A DNA stretch of 64,000 nucleotides from Rosa chinensis (Eukaryota; Streptophyta; Magnoliopsida; Rosales; Rosaceae): assembly GCF_002994745.2 (NCBI RefSeq), contig NC_037092.1, forward strand, positions 19,699,001-19,763,000, in the 5' to 3' direction. This document shows positions 35,364 through 49,760 of the stretch, piece after piece. Made by a program: the position numbers and the translations under genes. The first letter of the stretch is position 1; each line of letters opens with the position of its first letter. Below the pieces are notes generated by a model. It was not told where the DNA came from. It ran no database searches and worked only from the letters and a program-made list of their open reading frames with translations.

Positions 35364-36928
35364 GGGTCTTTGACCCAAAGCACCAAAATTGAACAAAATT
35401 ATCTCATTTATCCCAGCAATAGACTTTTATTCTCACTTACCCTGTTTATAATAAAATGACAATTTTGTCCTTCGCATAATTGAGAAATTACATCCACGCC
35501 ACTCTTTCATCTCTCTCTCTCTCTCTCTCTCTACTTCAAAAAAACCGAGCCATTTCGGAGAAAGAGGCTGGAGGAACTCAAATAGTCGCAAAACCTTGAG
35601 AACAAAGCCACGGTGACCGGATGGTGAATTCTCGAGGCAGCCAATCAAAATGGCAATCGAGGTCGTCAGGATCATAACGACTCGCGATTCTAGAGAATGA
35701 CGGAGGTGACCTTAGCACCGACAGATGAAGCGAAGGCATTGGAGGGGACCATCTTGCCCTTGAAAATCGCCACCATCAAATCCAACGGCGAGATTTTCAT
35801 CGAGCTATCGGAAGTCAACTCTATCGTTGATCCTGATTCAAACCAGCAATAGACGGTCGCTCTCGCCATCGCCAATCCAATTTTGAAACCACCGACTTGT
35901 ACTCAATTCAGTCCTTCCAAGGTCTGACTCCCAGACCTCCAATGTCAAAGAAAATTCTGCTCCAATGGTGTAGAGGCTGAATTCGGCGACATGTAATCGC
36001 AAAGAGAGGGCAGGTCGGCCATGCTCGAACAGCATCTCTTCAATTCAGGTTGTCAGCTGTACCCAAGGTCTGACCCAATTTCTGGGTGTGTTTGCTCCAA
36101 TTTGGTGCCCAGAGCATTTCTGGGTGTCAAAATCGTTCTTTTTTTTTTTTTTATAGTAAACTGTGGGCATAAGGCCCAGAAGGAAAGAAAAAAGAGAAAA
36201 GAAAAATTATTGGGGGCAATATAGGTCTGTTAAAGGTCTTTTGGGGGTAATAGACATCTATTGGGGGTCAATAAATATTTTGAATTGATGTAATCTCCTC
36301 TTTTTTTCCTTAATCAAAGTTTTATTTGTCTAATTTTAGGGAGATTACTTCTCATTCTGGCAACCGAAAGGTCTATTAGAGGGCAATACAAGTCTATTCG
36401 GGGGGGGCAATAAACCTCTCCGACCCCATATGAGATCTCCAACAAGCTCTTTGGGGACTTCCAGCGAGGTTTCATAAACCTCTATTGCCCCCCAATAAAG
36501 GTCTACTGGGGGGCAATAGAGGTTTATTGGGGGGCAATACAGGTCTAGCTACTTGTGGACAATAAATCTTTCCGACGATCTATGAAATCTCCAACGAACT
36601 CTTTAGGGAGCTCCGTCGAGGTTTTCAGAGAAGTCCGGTGGGCGGCAGCTGGTGACCGGAATCCGGCGGTCGATGACTGGAATTCGACTGCCGGTGATCG
36701 AACTCCCGCGAAATCTCCTATGGCTTCTCTCTCTCTTCTCTCTCTCTCTCTCTCTCTATGTAACAAAGGGGTAAGAGTAAAATAGTCTCATAAAAAAAAT
36801 TAAAAAAAAACTAATTGGGTATTAGGGAATACCTTATTAGAGTTTTTATGGGTAAGAGGGAATTAAAAAAAATTAATAGGGTAAGTAGGAAAAAAAATCT
36901 TAGAATTAGGGTAAATGGACAAAAACCC
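35364..36928. mobile_element. Non-autonomous Mutator-type element with GGGGCAATA minisatellite, 9-bp TSD
   Basis: TATTTTAAA is duplicated at 35355-35363 and 36929-36937. Termini are GGGTCTTTGACCCAAAGCAC and, read inward, GGGTTTTTGTCCATTTACCC; subterminal similarity is weaker but keeps TTACCCTGTTTA/TTACCCTATTAA-like words. It contains a CT microsatellite at each side, a GC-richer core with small frames, and tandem GGGGGCAATAGA.CTATTG units (about 36210-36560), the same motif as in 6177-8497. Confidence 0.8.
35697..35852 (+). CDS. Small unrecognised open frame in the Mutator-type element
   Basis: Fifty-one codons beginning MTEVTLAPTDEAKALEGT and ending VDPDSNQQ, with balanced composition unlike the surrounding simple repeats. 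I do not recognise it. It may be an exon fragment captured by the element, or chance. There is no splice context that extends it confidently. Confidence 0.2.
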   Translation: MTEVTLAPTDEAKALEGTILPLKIATIKSNGEIFIELSEVNSIVDPDSNQQ

Positions 36929-36937
36929 TATTTTAAA

Positions 36938-38691
36938 TTTGTGTCATGAATTGTCCGAAAATTCTACTATAATTGTACCATGGTCAAATTGGAAACCGTG
37001 CGTCTGTCACGCGCTGAATTTGGGCTTGGTGCAGGTGAACCTTGGTCCACATAAGACTCTTCGTCAGATTATGATTTGTTATAATTTATACCTGTAAGCA
37101 AGTCCACTCGTTGAGCTTGACCGGTCAAGACTATTCACTGCTTTTTTACCTTATATTTCCAATATTAAGGTTAGCAGGTCAGATATTATTCATAAAATGT
37201 CAAAAATGGTCACTTTCGTATTTTCACTATTGAGCTTGACCGATTGATGAACTAGCTTTCAGATCATAATTGAGAGCTCTGCCCTTCTACCATATCATGA
37301 ACTGAAGTCATCATACGCAAAGCAGTACGTCGACATCGTTTTAATGCAAGTTCTGGTTTTTTACTTCTTCTTTTTTATGACAAAAGTAAGTTCTAGTTGA
37401 TTCGTTGGTGTTGACAGTTTTGTGGAATTAATGATTGAATATACAGTAGTGTAGGTAAGAGGCTGCCCGATTTGTACTAAGTTTTGTCTTTCATGCAAAT
37501 TTGCACTGACTACATAATTTTCTATTATTTTTTCCTCTTTTGAAGTAGTAGTCAAAATATGCTTTAACTTGCAGAAAAGTCCAAGACTTTATAGGTACAT
37601 AAACTCACCAAATTTTACCCGGAACTTGTGAAAGATAAAAAGTCTTCGACATCAAGAGGTACAAGGCTTAAGCTCTCGAAGCACATTGGCGTCTAGAAAA
37701 AGGTACTGTTGGCAGCAGTTGAAAATGGAATTATAGTTAGTAACTTGGTAATGTACTGCTCCAGATGAAACCTTACCTATCAGATAATATGCAACAGACC
37801 ACCAGAAAAAAGAAGTTGAACAATGCCCTAGCGACCAACTCAAACGCATAATACTTCTCTATTACGACTGACTTTGTGATGCGATGTCTTTGATTATGAA
37901 TCTTCAAACTAGCTTGCTGATAGTTGTCAATGAAGCGGTGTCATCCAAAATCCAGCACATGCACTGAAAAAAAAGATGATGCATTAAAATCTTTTTGGGT
38001 ATTTGTATGCATGATTAGATGTAAACACTTAGATATGTAATATAAGATTATGATTACTGTAAACTCTTAGGATTTTAAAGCAACTGAAAACCATCATCGC
38101 ACTGCTCGACTAAGTCACATCAAGGCATGAAATTTAGCCGAACTCTATACTGTTACTGTACAGCAAGTGGAATTAGCGTTGAGAGTGATGGTCGTACCAA
38201 TAACCACCATGCTTTGAACAATTGAACTATACAAATTAGGTCACCCGCCCAGGTTCAATCCCTTTGAATATACAATATTTATAAATTGACACTTGAAGTA
38301 AGTTAACTTCATTTTCATGCAAAAGCAGCCAAACCCCTGCCCCATGCATCCACCGTGATCAAGTAGCCTGACAAATGAAGTCTAGCCATTTGAAAAAGAT
38401 CGAAAATTAGAATTAACTAAGCTCTCTTTAAGTCTCTTGTTAGGAAAACTAACATTTATATTACTTTGTACCATTTGGTACCTAATATTGACAATTTTTT
38501 TTGTTGGGTTAGTAGGACTCTACTAACCACTAGGACTTTTTATGACTTTCCAATAGACAAGTCAAAGAGAAAGAGTCATGAGCATGAACTCTAACCCTCA
38601 AATATAATTACAATGACAATAATAATACCATGCATTAGCATGACGTTTTGCTTATGTGAGAAAAAGAGTATTTAGCAATGTGGCATGCTCT
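36938..38691. other. Intergenic, no gene seen
   Basis: Several frames of 60-65 codons here show no family features. A GGTTCAATCCC word near 38256 resembles a tRNA B box but has no A box or cloverleaf. Confidence 0.3.
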
Positions 38692-38995
38692 TTTTTTTTT
38701 TTTGGTTTTTTTTTTTTAATCAAACGACGTTAATCTTTATTAATCACAAACATAAATCAGAACTTACAATGTGAGGTAACAAAACTCTTACTGTCAATGG
38801 GAATACAACCATGCATATTGAGTAACTTTAAAATGACCAAAAAGAGCTAACATAGCTGGCTTATCAGTAGCAGAGTTGGACTCCCTAAACACATGAGAGA
38901 AGGAAGTGCCAGATAATTAATTCTCTCATCAATCAAACGACCCCAAGTCGAAGTGTCCCCTGGTATTGATGGCTTGCACCACCTGCAATCTGCTT
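38692..38995 (-). mobile_element. 5'-truncated LINE, RNase H end with poly-A
   Basis: On the minus strand the sequence ends in an A-rich tail (T runs at 38692-38703 and 38709-38718 on plus). Allowing a frameshift, it translates into the C-terminal half of a LINE RNase H domain, with pieces such as GRLIDERI, LSHVF.E.NSATDKPAML and LFGHFKV. Only this 3' 300 bp is present, as usual for aborted reverse transcription. Confidence 0.65.
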
Positions 38996-39540
38996 CAAAA
39001 AAAATGGGTGCACACTGAAACTATTTGGATTTTTAGTATTTTAACTTCTTCTTTTTTTTCCAATCTTTCAGGGTTCAAGGGACGTCGGTGGTGATACACG
39101 AGTACTTGGAGTTTTCTTTTGTAAGAGTTTGAGAAAATATATTGATTTGCATTTACAGGTAGCTAGTGATTGGACAAATCTGATCATGTCATATTCAATT
39201 TTGGTGATTGTAGTTCACGATGGGAGACTTATCATGCATGCCATTTATTTTTCAAATGAAGTGACTGAAACATTCTCAAGGTGGGTGGCATGATTTGTTG
39301 ACGATGGTACTTTTATTCGAATCACTAGTACGTATTGTACGTTAGAGATCATAATTTAAAATTATTCATTCAAGGTGGACTAAAATTTGTGACATGTTTT
39401 TCTCTTTTTTTTTTGGTTCAATAATATGTGACATGTTTAAACTACAAAAAGTCAGATGCATGGTGTATGTGTTTATTGTTCGAACAGCGTATAGCATGCC
39501 GCCTGGTGCATGGCCTAAGTTCGAAATGTAATTACTAATT
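38996..39540. other. Intergenic, no gene seen
   Basis: AT-rich DNA without recognisable features. Confidence 0.3.
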
Positions 39541-40010
39541 ATTCTTCTTCTTTTTTTGTTAAAGAAACACAAAACAACAACTACAACACAAACCTTCAAA
39601 AAACACTCTCTCCCAGCTGATCCAAATAGAACGCTGGAAACACGGAAATGGGGAGATAGTTATGCCAAATAGCACAGTCTCATTGAGAACACGGAAATGG
39701 AGAGACAGTTATGCCAAACAACAGAGTCTCTATCTTTGAGATCAAAATAAAATAACTTATCGGCTACAAAATTAGCTGCTCAAAAAATATGTCTGAACCT
39801 GATAGAAGCAAAAGAGGCTGCAATTGTGCTGATATCATCAACCAAGATCTTGATACGCCAATGAACAGAAACCTTTCCTAAAATGCAATTAGCAATTTGA
39901 AATCTCCTTCCACCCACACCTTAGAATAGTTTTAAAATCTTGCAGCATTGAGACCATCTCTGCACTTAGTGGCTTCAGCAATGAAGACACTGGCGTCGTC
40001 AGTCGTCACC
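39541..40010 (-). mobile_element. LINE RNase H remnant, minus strand
   Basis: On the minus strand the region translates, with stops, into a LINE RNase H C-terminal block: EATKCRDGLNAARF, YSKVWVEGDFKLLI, then ASFASIRFRHIF.E.ANF.ADKL. Near 39636-39720 a ~50-bp block with ACACGGAAATGG and AGTTATGCCAAA is tandemly repeated. It differs from the LINE copies at 4.8 and 8.8 kb. Confidence 0.65.
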
Positions 40011-40385
40011 AATAAAGTTATATCAAAGAGGTCCTCTGTCACAGCACATGTGCAACGCCTGATTCCAGAATCAATTAAGGAAGTTATATGAAGACCTAAT
40101 TAATGAAGATGGTTGATGATTAATATCATCCCCATCGGCGCTGTTGTTGACCATAAAAGCCTCAAGTTTACGATGTTTCCATGCCAAATAATCTTTTTCT
40201 CCTTCACGAAAAAACTGATAATCGTGAGATTATTTGTGAATTGCTTCTTCAAATTGAAAATCCTCGAGATAGAATTGATTGAAACCCAGCCAAGGATCTT
40301 TCCATTTGATCACCAAACCTGCCCAGAAGGCCCATTTACTAAATCCTAGCAGAGCAAATTTTTTCTCCATTGACTTGGTCATAGG
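40011..40385. other. Intergenic, no gene seen
   Basis: Two overlapping open frames on opposite strands (40113-40349, 40230-40526) have no recognisable motif. The second runs into the CACTA terminus and is unlikely to be a gene. Confidence 0.3.
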
Positions 40386-40867
40386 GTACACTACCACAAA
40401 ACTGACCAAACCACACCATTGTGAATGGTGTGGATTGAAGCTAAAGACACTGATAATTGGTGTGGAATAGCAATAGCCACCACCATAGACACTAATTAAG
40501 GAAGGTAGCCTTTGCCGGCGTGACAAACACTCAAAAAGGAATTATCATTTTTTTGGTGACTTTCAAACTGTGGGCCCCATCATCATAAAACACACTATCT
40601 AACAATGGTGACTGCAATATTTCAAATTTAAAAAAAAAATTAATATACAAACTGTATAATTGTTATCAAATCACTTTTGTGAAAGAAAAAAAATTAACAG
40701 CCTTAATTCTAGGCATGATATCTGCAACTTCCATTTCTCCTCCATGGATGACTACATAAACAAGCCACATAAACACAGATCACATCTGCAATTCATAGAT
40801 CATAGTCAAGACTGCAAGTGATATTCTCCAAGACTGAAAAAGATCAGAGAAAGATGTTAATTTCAAC

Positions 40868-40935
40868 CTGCCCAAAGGATCGCCATCTAGAATATCAGTT
40901 CCAGCATTGTAGACTATCAACTCAGGAGCAACAAA
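40868..40935 (-). pseudogene. HDA2: Captured exon of class IV histone deacetylase HDA2
   Basis: This 68-bp segment is bounded by an AG acceptor and a GT donor on the minus strand and translates to FVAPELIVYNAGTDILDGDP followed by LGR. That is the characteristic DILDGDPLG block of the HDA2/HDAC11 (class IV) deacetylases, near the catalytic pocket. The other conserved blocks, such as the GGGFHHC region, were not found nearby, so this is a lone exon inside a transposon rather than a gene. Confidence 0.78.
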
Positions 40936-42143
40936 CTGTATGCAGCAACCACAAGTAAACTAGTTCATGAACTTAGTTACTTAGTTGGAATCCAATCCCC
41001 AGTAGGTACCAAAATATTCAGGTCATGACAAAGAAAGAAAGGTGTGTTTGACTAAGCTAGCTATAATGGTACGCAAACAAAACTGGTGGATATAATATTG
41101 ATCATTTAAGGAATGAATAAGCCACATATTAGAAGCCAATTCTATAGTAATAAACAAACAACAAACAAAGAAAAGGAAAGTTAAACTAAGTAAGACATTA
41201 CTTTGTGAATTGCTTCCAAACCCCAAAAACAAAAACCACCAAACATAGAAACCTACAAATTGGTTTGGGGAATGATGGAGCCAGCCTGTTTGTATGGATT
41301 ACACTCTAGCATTAGCTTCCAAATCCCCCAAAAGCACCTGAGCAGTGACCTATCATAGACTGGAACATACAAGACACATCATCAGCAAAGCCACACATAC
41401 TGAAAGATAGAGAAAGAGCAAGGGATATATTACAATTTAGTGCAATACATTTTGGAATACTAATTCAAACTATATCTATCAACATGAAAATCACCCACAC
41501 CGTCTTGTGAAACAAGCACATGTTTATATCTATGTTTCTCAGTTATAATTGCTAGTTATGATTGTACAACTCACATTCGATAATTTCTTTAGCTACCAAT
41601 ATAGACTGCACAACTAAATAAAGATCATTTGAAACGTTACTTGCCCTCTGCAAAGTTTTCTTCTCTATCGCACTATAACTTTAACTATTCAATAACACAG
41701 AAGATTGTACAACAGACAGCAAATTGCAGTACAAAGACAGTAAGCAATTTATTTCATGATTTAAAGGTGTTTAACAAATTAAAACCGTATATACCTGAAG
41801 GCAAAGTTCCTCAATTGGCGTTCTCCTGATCTGACACGAAAAATTAAGCAGATCATCCTTTTGAACCTATGTAACAAATAAAATTTGAAACAGGAGGAAA
41901 TAAGTGTCCAAGTGGCATGGTGAAGAAAATAAAATTTTAACACATGAAAAAAAGACTACAACAGTCACTTCTCATCACTTGGCAGTGACTGACAGGGTAC
42001 TTCACTAGTTAAGGTCATACATGTTTACTTCACTAGATATCAAAGAAAAGCTAAACTAAGCAACTCATTGGGCTTTGGAGATTACCGACAGTTGGAAAGG
42101 TGCTCGAAAGCCACCAAACCTTTACTTCTTGTACTCTAGAACT

Positions 42144-42726
42144 TAGGGGTCATCATTTGGCCCGCGGGCCTAAAAGCCCATGGGCGCCCGCCCGGCCCAG
42201 TGGGCAAAAGCCCGGCCCGGCCCTCAGAAAAGCCCATCTCGGCCCTGCCCATTGGGCACGAGGCAGGGCTAGGGCGGAGGCTTCAAAGCCTAGGCCCGGC
42301 CCGTTATATGCCCATTAAAGCCTGCCCGGCCCAGCCTTATAAGCCCGCCCGAAAGCCCATTCAATTTTTGTATTAATATATTTTTATGTAGTTATATTGA
42401 ACTAATTATTGCATTAGGCCATATGTCTTTTTAATTTTGTATTTTATTTTGTTCAATAATTAACATATCATCATTTTTTCATAGGTTTTTGTATTTTTTT
42501 AACAAAATAATATGACATATAAATATAATGGGCTCGGCCCTACCCACCCAAAAAAGCCCGGCCAGGCCCGACCCGACCCTAAAAAGCCCGTAAGGCCCTG
42601 GGCCTTGATTTTTAAGAGAAGCCCGGCCCGAAAAATAAAAAAAATATGTTTTGGCCCGGCCCGGCCAGGCCCGAGCCCATTAATTTTGGGCAGGGCCGGC
42701 CCTGCCCTGCCCATTGACGACCCCTA
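42144..42726. mobile_element. hAT-type element with GGCCCGG-rich ends, 8-bp TSD CTAGAACT
   Basis: CTAGAACT is duplicated at 42136-42143 and 42727-42734. Termini are TAGGGGTCATCATT and, inward from the right, TAGGGGTCGTCAAT. Subterminal GCCCGGCCC/GGGCCGGGC words resemble those of the element at 7227-8083, so they are the same broad group. It is nested in the CACTA element, hence younger. Confidence 0.88.
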
Positions 42727-43124
42727 CTAGAACTTAACTACATTCCAGCAAATATTTCAATGATAGACGTATACAAATACCTTGTATTGTTTCTGTAATC
42801 AAGAAAGGCCATATTGTCATCAATTTTCAGAGTATTACGCCGAGGTTTTGAAATCTCTGCAACAGAAATTAGCGTCAGAATGAAATATACTTATCAGCCA
42901 ACAATTATGAACTTTCATGAACTCTCAAGAATTACGCTTCAAAAGCTGTCATAATTCCAACAATCAAGCCTAGTAGCAATTGAATAAAAAGAGATTACCT
43001 AAAGAATATCATAGGTGGCAATGTAAACCAACTTGTCTGGCTTCTGCAAAACAACAAGTAATGAGGAAGTAAGTAGGGTAATAGAAAGAACAGAAAGCTC
43101 ATAAAGTAATGAAAATAGGATTAC

Positions 43125-43231
43125 CCCTGTGGCATTGTGAGTTAAAAATCTCTGTTCTCAACACCAAATAAATGCATCCTCTGGAGAGCCTCAATTATCA
43201 AATGAATTGCACTAACTTGTGCTTTCGAATC
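43125..43231 (-). pseudogene. VPS35: Captured exon of retromer subunit VPS35, frameshifted
   Basis: On the minus strand the 107-bp segment reads DSKAQVSAIHLIIEALQRMH then LFGVENRDF before a stop; after one missing base the frame resumes as LTHNATG. The order matches VPS35 (SKAQV.A.HLIIE.LQRMH.FGVENRDTLTHKATG), the cargo-recognition subunit of retromer. It is bounded by AG and GT sites at the family exon edges. The frameshift means it cannot contribute its original peptide end. Confidence 0.75.
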
Positions 43232-44247
43232 CTATACATCCAATGCATGCAAACTACAGAAATGGAGAAAGGTATCACTTTGCTTCACGTGCATATTAGG
43301 ACTACAGAAAATTACATCTTTTGCCAATGAAAATATAATGGTAAAAAAAAATTGTAACGGAAACCTCAAACTTACTTTATGTTTGAAGTGTTGAATGTGA
43401 GGAAGTTATTCACCACTGACTGCCTGCACAAGTCATTAACTGATCATGTATGGAATTCATTGATAGTATTAGTACCTACTAAAGATGCAAGAAGAGACTA
43501 GAAAGGGAATACATTTAGCAATCTTGTCATACTGACAGGACAAGATTGATCACAAAGAAGTTTTTACTGCACGGATTTCTTATTACTTATAACTTGATGT
43601 TGCTCATATATTATTATATAAATGTTGGTCATATAACAATATGAAAGAAGCTATCTCAAATCAAATGCAGGCAATCTAAATCATAAAAAGTTGAAAGATG
43701 GAAACAGTCAAAAAAACCACATATACAGATGTGATATTGAGGTCAACCATGGGGGAAGACTTCCAGATAAATAGTTCTAATACAAATCTCTACACATACA
43801 AGTCCAGCAGTGTACCGTGAAAAAATGGGTATCCTTGAGGCCAGCAAATCTTCTCAACTTCTCCAATCAGTTTTTCCATCTGGTTGATTATCCTGATATC
43901 CCATTTACCCACATAAATAAAATTCCATCAGACAAAAACATTCAAGATCTGCAACATGCAAGGCTAAAGATTGAAACTTTAGAAACATAAGAGAAGAGAA
44001 ACAAGAACGTTACTGCGAGCACCAATGCTCTAGGCTCAGGGCCTCTCCCCTGCCCCATCGAACGCCTTCGATGCCTCGTAGTTCCAAACCGTTGTCGTCG
44101 TCAGAGAACACTACAACAGATCCGCCACTCCACCCTAAGCCAACCTCAAAGGTCGAAAAATAACATGGATTTGAAACTCTGATCCAGGAAATCAAGCGAT
44201 TGTGGAGTAACACTCACAAAATTATGGAGCAGAAGAAAACAATAACC

Positions 44248-44248
<1 letters not shown>

Positions 44249-44281
<33 letters not shown>

Positions 44282-44302
44282 AGAGAGAGAGAGAGAGAGA
44301 GC
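44249..44302. repeat. (GA)n microsatellite
   Basis: Two GA tracts separated by TTAA, in the leader-like part of the CACTA element. Confidence 0.9.
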
Positions 44303-44742
44303 GATCAGAGATTAGGGTTTCGGACCTAATAGAAAGGCGCCACACACAGAAAAAGGGGACTGCGGCAAAGAGAAAGCTAGGGTTTTAATCGGAGCAAATG
44401 AACATATACGTAAGACCATAGTTGCTGGTAAAAGAGAAGGGAGAAAGGAGAAAGGGGGGAGAGAGTTTTCATGTCGACTTTCATTTTTGTTTCTGAGAAC
44501 AGGGCTTTGCCCTTGTTTTGGTAGTAAACCCCTACTTATCTAAATAAAATTGTATTTGGTGACTTTGAATAGTTTGAAAACTTTCTTTCCTATGAATATT
44601 TAAATTGCAATCACACGTTTGTGGGCTTTGGTGAGTGTCGGACCAAAAAAAAAAGAGGATTGGTGAGTCTTTTTTGGGTGCTGTCACCATTCATCTAATT
44701 GTGGGGACTAAATGGTATCTGTAGCCCATATTTGTTGTAGTG

Positions 44743-45316
44743 GTATTGCATGTTGACTATGCTAATCATACTGACCTCTCTGTTAGTCATTTTAACATAA
44801 TCTAGAAGCTTCATACGAGTGTGACACGTGGCTAGTTCCAGCTGTCAACAATCTGTTAGTTTGTTAGAGTTTCTATTTTTCCTTCCTAGTATAAACATCA
44901 GCTGACTCTCTTTTCTCTGTACAAAGAGCTTGATTAATAGAAAGAAGGGTATGATCTTTTCCCTCTGTTCATCTCTCTCAAATTTCGTTGTGTTCTTTGC
45001 AAACCCTAACTCATATCTGGTGCCATGGCTATCATTGCAGAGATATACTGAGCAATTACTGATTATTCATTGTGATAGACAACTATTCGCTTACTTGTTC
45101 GTTTGATGCTGTTATGAGTTTGAAATGTAGGCAAAGAAGTACTCCTTTCACACATATAATGTAAGTATGTAACAACCTAATATTTTTAGATAAGTTACAT
45201 GGATTTGAGTTCATAAGTTTTAAGGAACCCTAAAACATTTGAGGCCATATCTAAATAAATGAAGCATGAAGATAAATAATTTTGGGAAAAAGAAAGATGG
45301 GACTTATTTTGGGATT

Positions 45317-45326
<10 letters not shown>
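44743..45326. other. Intergenic, no gene seen
   Basis: It includes the GTA duplication of the CACTA element. No coding signal was recognised. Confidence 0.3.
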
Positions 45327-45347
<21 letters not shown>

Positions 45348-45354
45348 GGGGGGG
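45327..45354. repeat. 28-base poly-G run preceded by poly-T
   Basis: An uninterrupted run of 28 G after 12 T. Such runs are rare in plant intergenic DNA and prone to sequencing error, so the exact length is uncertain. Confidence 0.85.
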
Positions 45355-45590
45355 AGATAGAGAGTTTAGGTCGCAAAGTTAACAGTGGAGATGGAGAAGA
45401 GGATGGAGGTGGACCTAAAAAAATTTAATATAGGTAAATTAAATTGGAATTTGATGTGTAAAATTATCAAATGAGGTCCATATAGCAAATAAAGAGGTCT
45501 AAATAGAACCACTCTTAACATTAACAACGTCGTCAATCAATTAAGTACAAATTCTTATGCTGTTTTGAGGTGCATACACCAACTAGATCA

Positions 45591-46039
<449 letters not shown>

Positions 46040-46126
46040 ATATGCGCCTTGTGATGAAATCTTAGACGAAATATACAAAAAGTTACGCCTTTTGCGCCTC
46101 AAGTGCGCTTTTTAAAACATTAGTTG

Positions 46127-46366
46127 TAAGACCCACTTTTCGATTGCATTTCGGCAAATTAACCATTGAATATTCAATAGACAATTTCATAATTGGCAAA
46201 TCACAATTATGAATGCCTTCACCCTTTTCAATTTAGTTGAAAATTTGTATAAAATTTACTATTAAGTGGGATCATGTTATGCCAAATTTGGATATTTGGT
46301 CAAGACCCCATATCTAATCATCTAACGATTAATTTTTTGAAACATGATCGAAAAGTAAGTCTCATG
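46127..46366. mobile_element. Possible MITE with imperfect inverted ends
   Basis: The left end TAAGACCCACTTTTCGATTG and the inverse of the right end, TGAGACTTACTTTTCGATCA, are similar over about 25 bp. The interior is AT-rich. No clear target duplication was found. Confidence 0.35.
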
Positions 46367-47111
46367 GCCGTTAATTAAAAAGTCCTCATGAAGATCTCAT
46401 TTTTAAAGTCCTCATTATCTCATGTTCTCACTCACGAGAAGAACAATTTGGAACTTTCTTTTTTTATCTCAGTTTTTGTTTAGAGCGCTTCTACTCAAAC
46501 TCCACATTTAGTATTTAGACCGGTACAAATTTATTTCCGCCCTTAGAAAATAAAAAAGCATGTATGCATTCCATCTTCTGTAAGAAAGTCTGATCATGCA
46601 TTTGAAATGAAAAGCATTTCTCACATATTGCGATCCTTCTGCAATGCAAAATTCATGCAACCAAAAAGGAAAGAGGACAAAAGATAATCGAGAGCCAAAT
46701 CTCCTCTTTCTTGTCAATGAAGTAGTATTGTACTACCGCACCATCATTACCCCAGAAGAAAACTCACTAACATCAAACGGGATGCATCCTAAGTAAAATT
46801 TTAGCAAATTTCAAAATAGACAAGGCATAATATCTAATATCTGCAGAACAATAACAAGTAGAGGAAAATGATGAAGTTGGCCAGGTCAAGATTCCAAGAT
46901 TTGCTTACATTGCAATGGTTTACCAATATCCCAAATCCAAATACCATAGGCAGTACCTGCCATTACTTTTGTATCATTAAAAACAGTAAGGAAATAACAC
47001 TATCATCACCATTGGAATTGGACACCACTTCTTATGGACATGAGAGCAACAACCAGTGTTTAATACGCACAAATTGAACGCCAGGTCTGAGCTCGAACCG
47101 ATTTCTGATAT
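46367..47111. other. RUB1 3' flank, no other gene seen
   Basis: Two 69-codon frames (46508-46717 minus, 46868-47077 plus) have no family features. The part nearest 47111 is presumably the RUB1 3' UTR. Confidence 0.35.
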
Positions 47112-49154
<2,043 letters not shown>

Positions 49155-49341
49155 CTTCTTTTTTATCCGTTGGGAGAGAAACAAAACCTTAACGGGCCAA
49201 AGCCCAAGAACACGAACACAACATAATCTGATTCCTAAATGATTATGAGAATGTGTTGGGTGAAACCACGTTTTAATTCTCTCTGAGTTGATAAAAGTAA
49301 AGAGCATTGATAGATTATTTATTTTTACACGTTCTAGGTAA

Positions 49342-49602
49342 GAGCAGTTCTCCATATTTTAATTTTTTTTCTATTTAAAAAAATAATAATAAGCATTGAT
49401 AGATTTCTTATACCTATCCCTATTTTAGGATAGTGATGAAAGAGAAAATAAAATTTCCTAAATTTACAGCAATCTTTAAAAATTTAGAGAATAATGAGAA
49501 ATCTATAAAGTAGGGAATATCTGTTGAAGTTGGAGCAAAAAAATTATAGAGATCTTGCTTCCCTATAATACAAAAATTATAGAGAACTTGCTGGAGTTGC
49601 TC
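49342..49602. mobile_element. Harbinger/Tourist-type MITE, TSD TAA
   Basis: Ends GAGCAGTTCTCC and, inward from the right, GAGCAACTCC are flanked by TAA (49339-49341 and 49603-49605). About 260 bp, non-coding. A 3-bp TAA/TTA duplication is typical of PIF/Harbinger. Confidence 0.6.
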
Positions 49603-49760
49603 TAAGGGATAGTTTGGGATTGCTGTGACTTTTAAAAAAAAAAAAAGGCTTGTAAATTTAGTGTCTCAAAAATTCTATGAGGACTTGCAGACAGTGGCTA
49701 GTTTGTAAATTTTCTATAAGTGTTTCTTTAGGAAGAAAAAAAATTTCTTTTTAATTCTTA

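Larger units (their letters stand above)
40389..44742. mobile_element. CACTA element carrying fragments of at least two host genes, TSD GTA
   Basis: Left end CACTACCACAAAACTGACC, right end ...TTTGTTGTAGTG (inward CACTACAACAAATATGGGC). The 3-bp duplication GTA is exact (40386-40388, 44743-44745). Left subterminal repeats include CACACCATTGTGAATGGTGTGG. There is no transposase. On the minus strand there are exon-like segments with splice sites from HDA2 (40868-40935) and VPS35 (43125-43231), plus other coding-like pieces at about 42797-42856, 43001-43042, 43380-43430 and 43811-43900. The 44010-44480 part has a GA-rich leader and looks like a 5' exon. A hAT MITE (42144-42726) is nested. Confidence 0.82.

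Noticed and set aside
38240..38265. tRNA gene suggested by GGTTCAATCCC
   Set aside because: No A box at the right distance and no acceptor stem.
40868..44400. A genuine HDA2 or VPS35 gene
   Set aside because: Only isolated exons of each are present, one frameshifted, both enclosed by CACTA ends with a target duplication.
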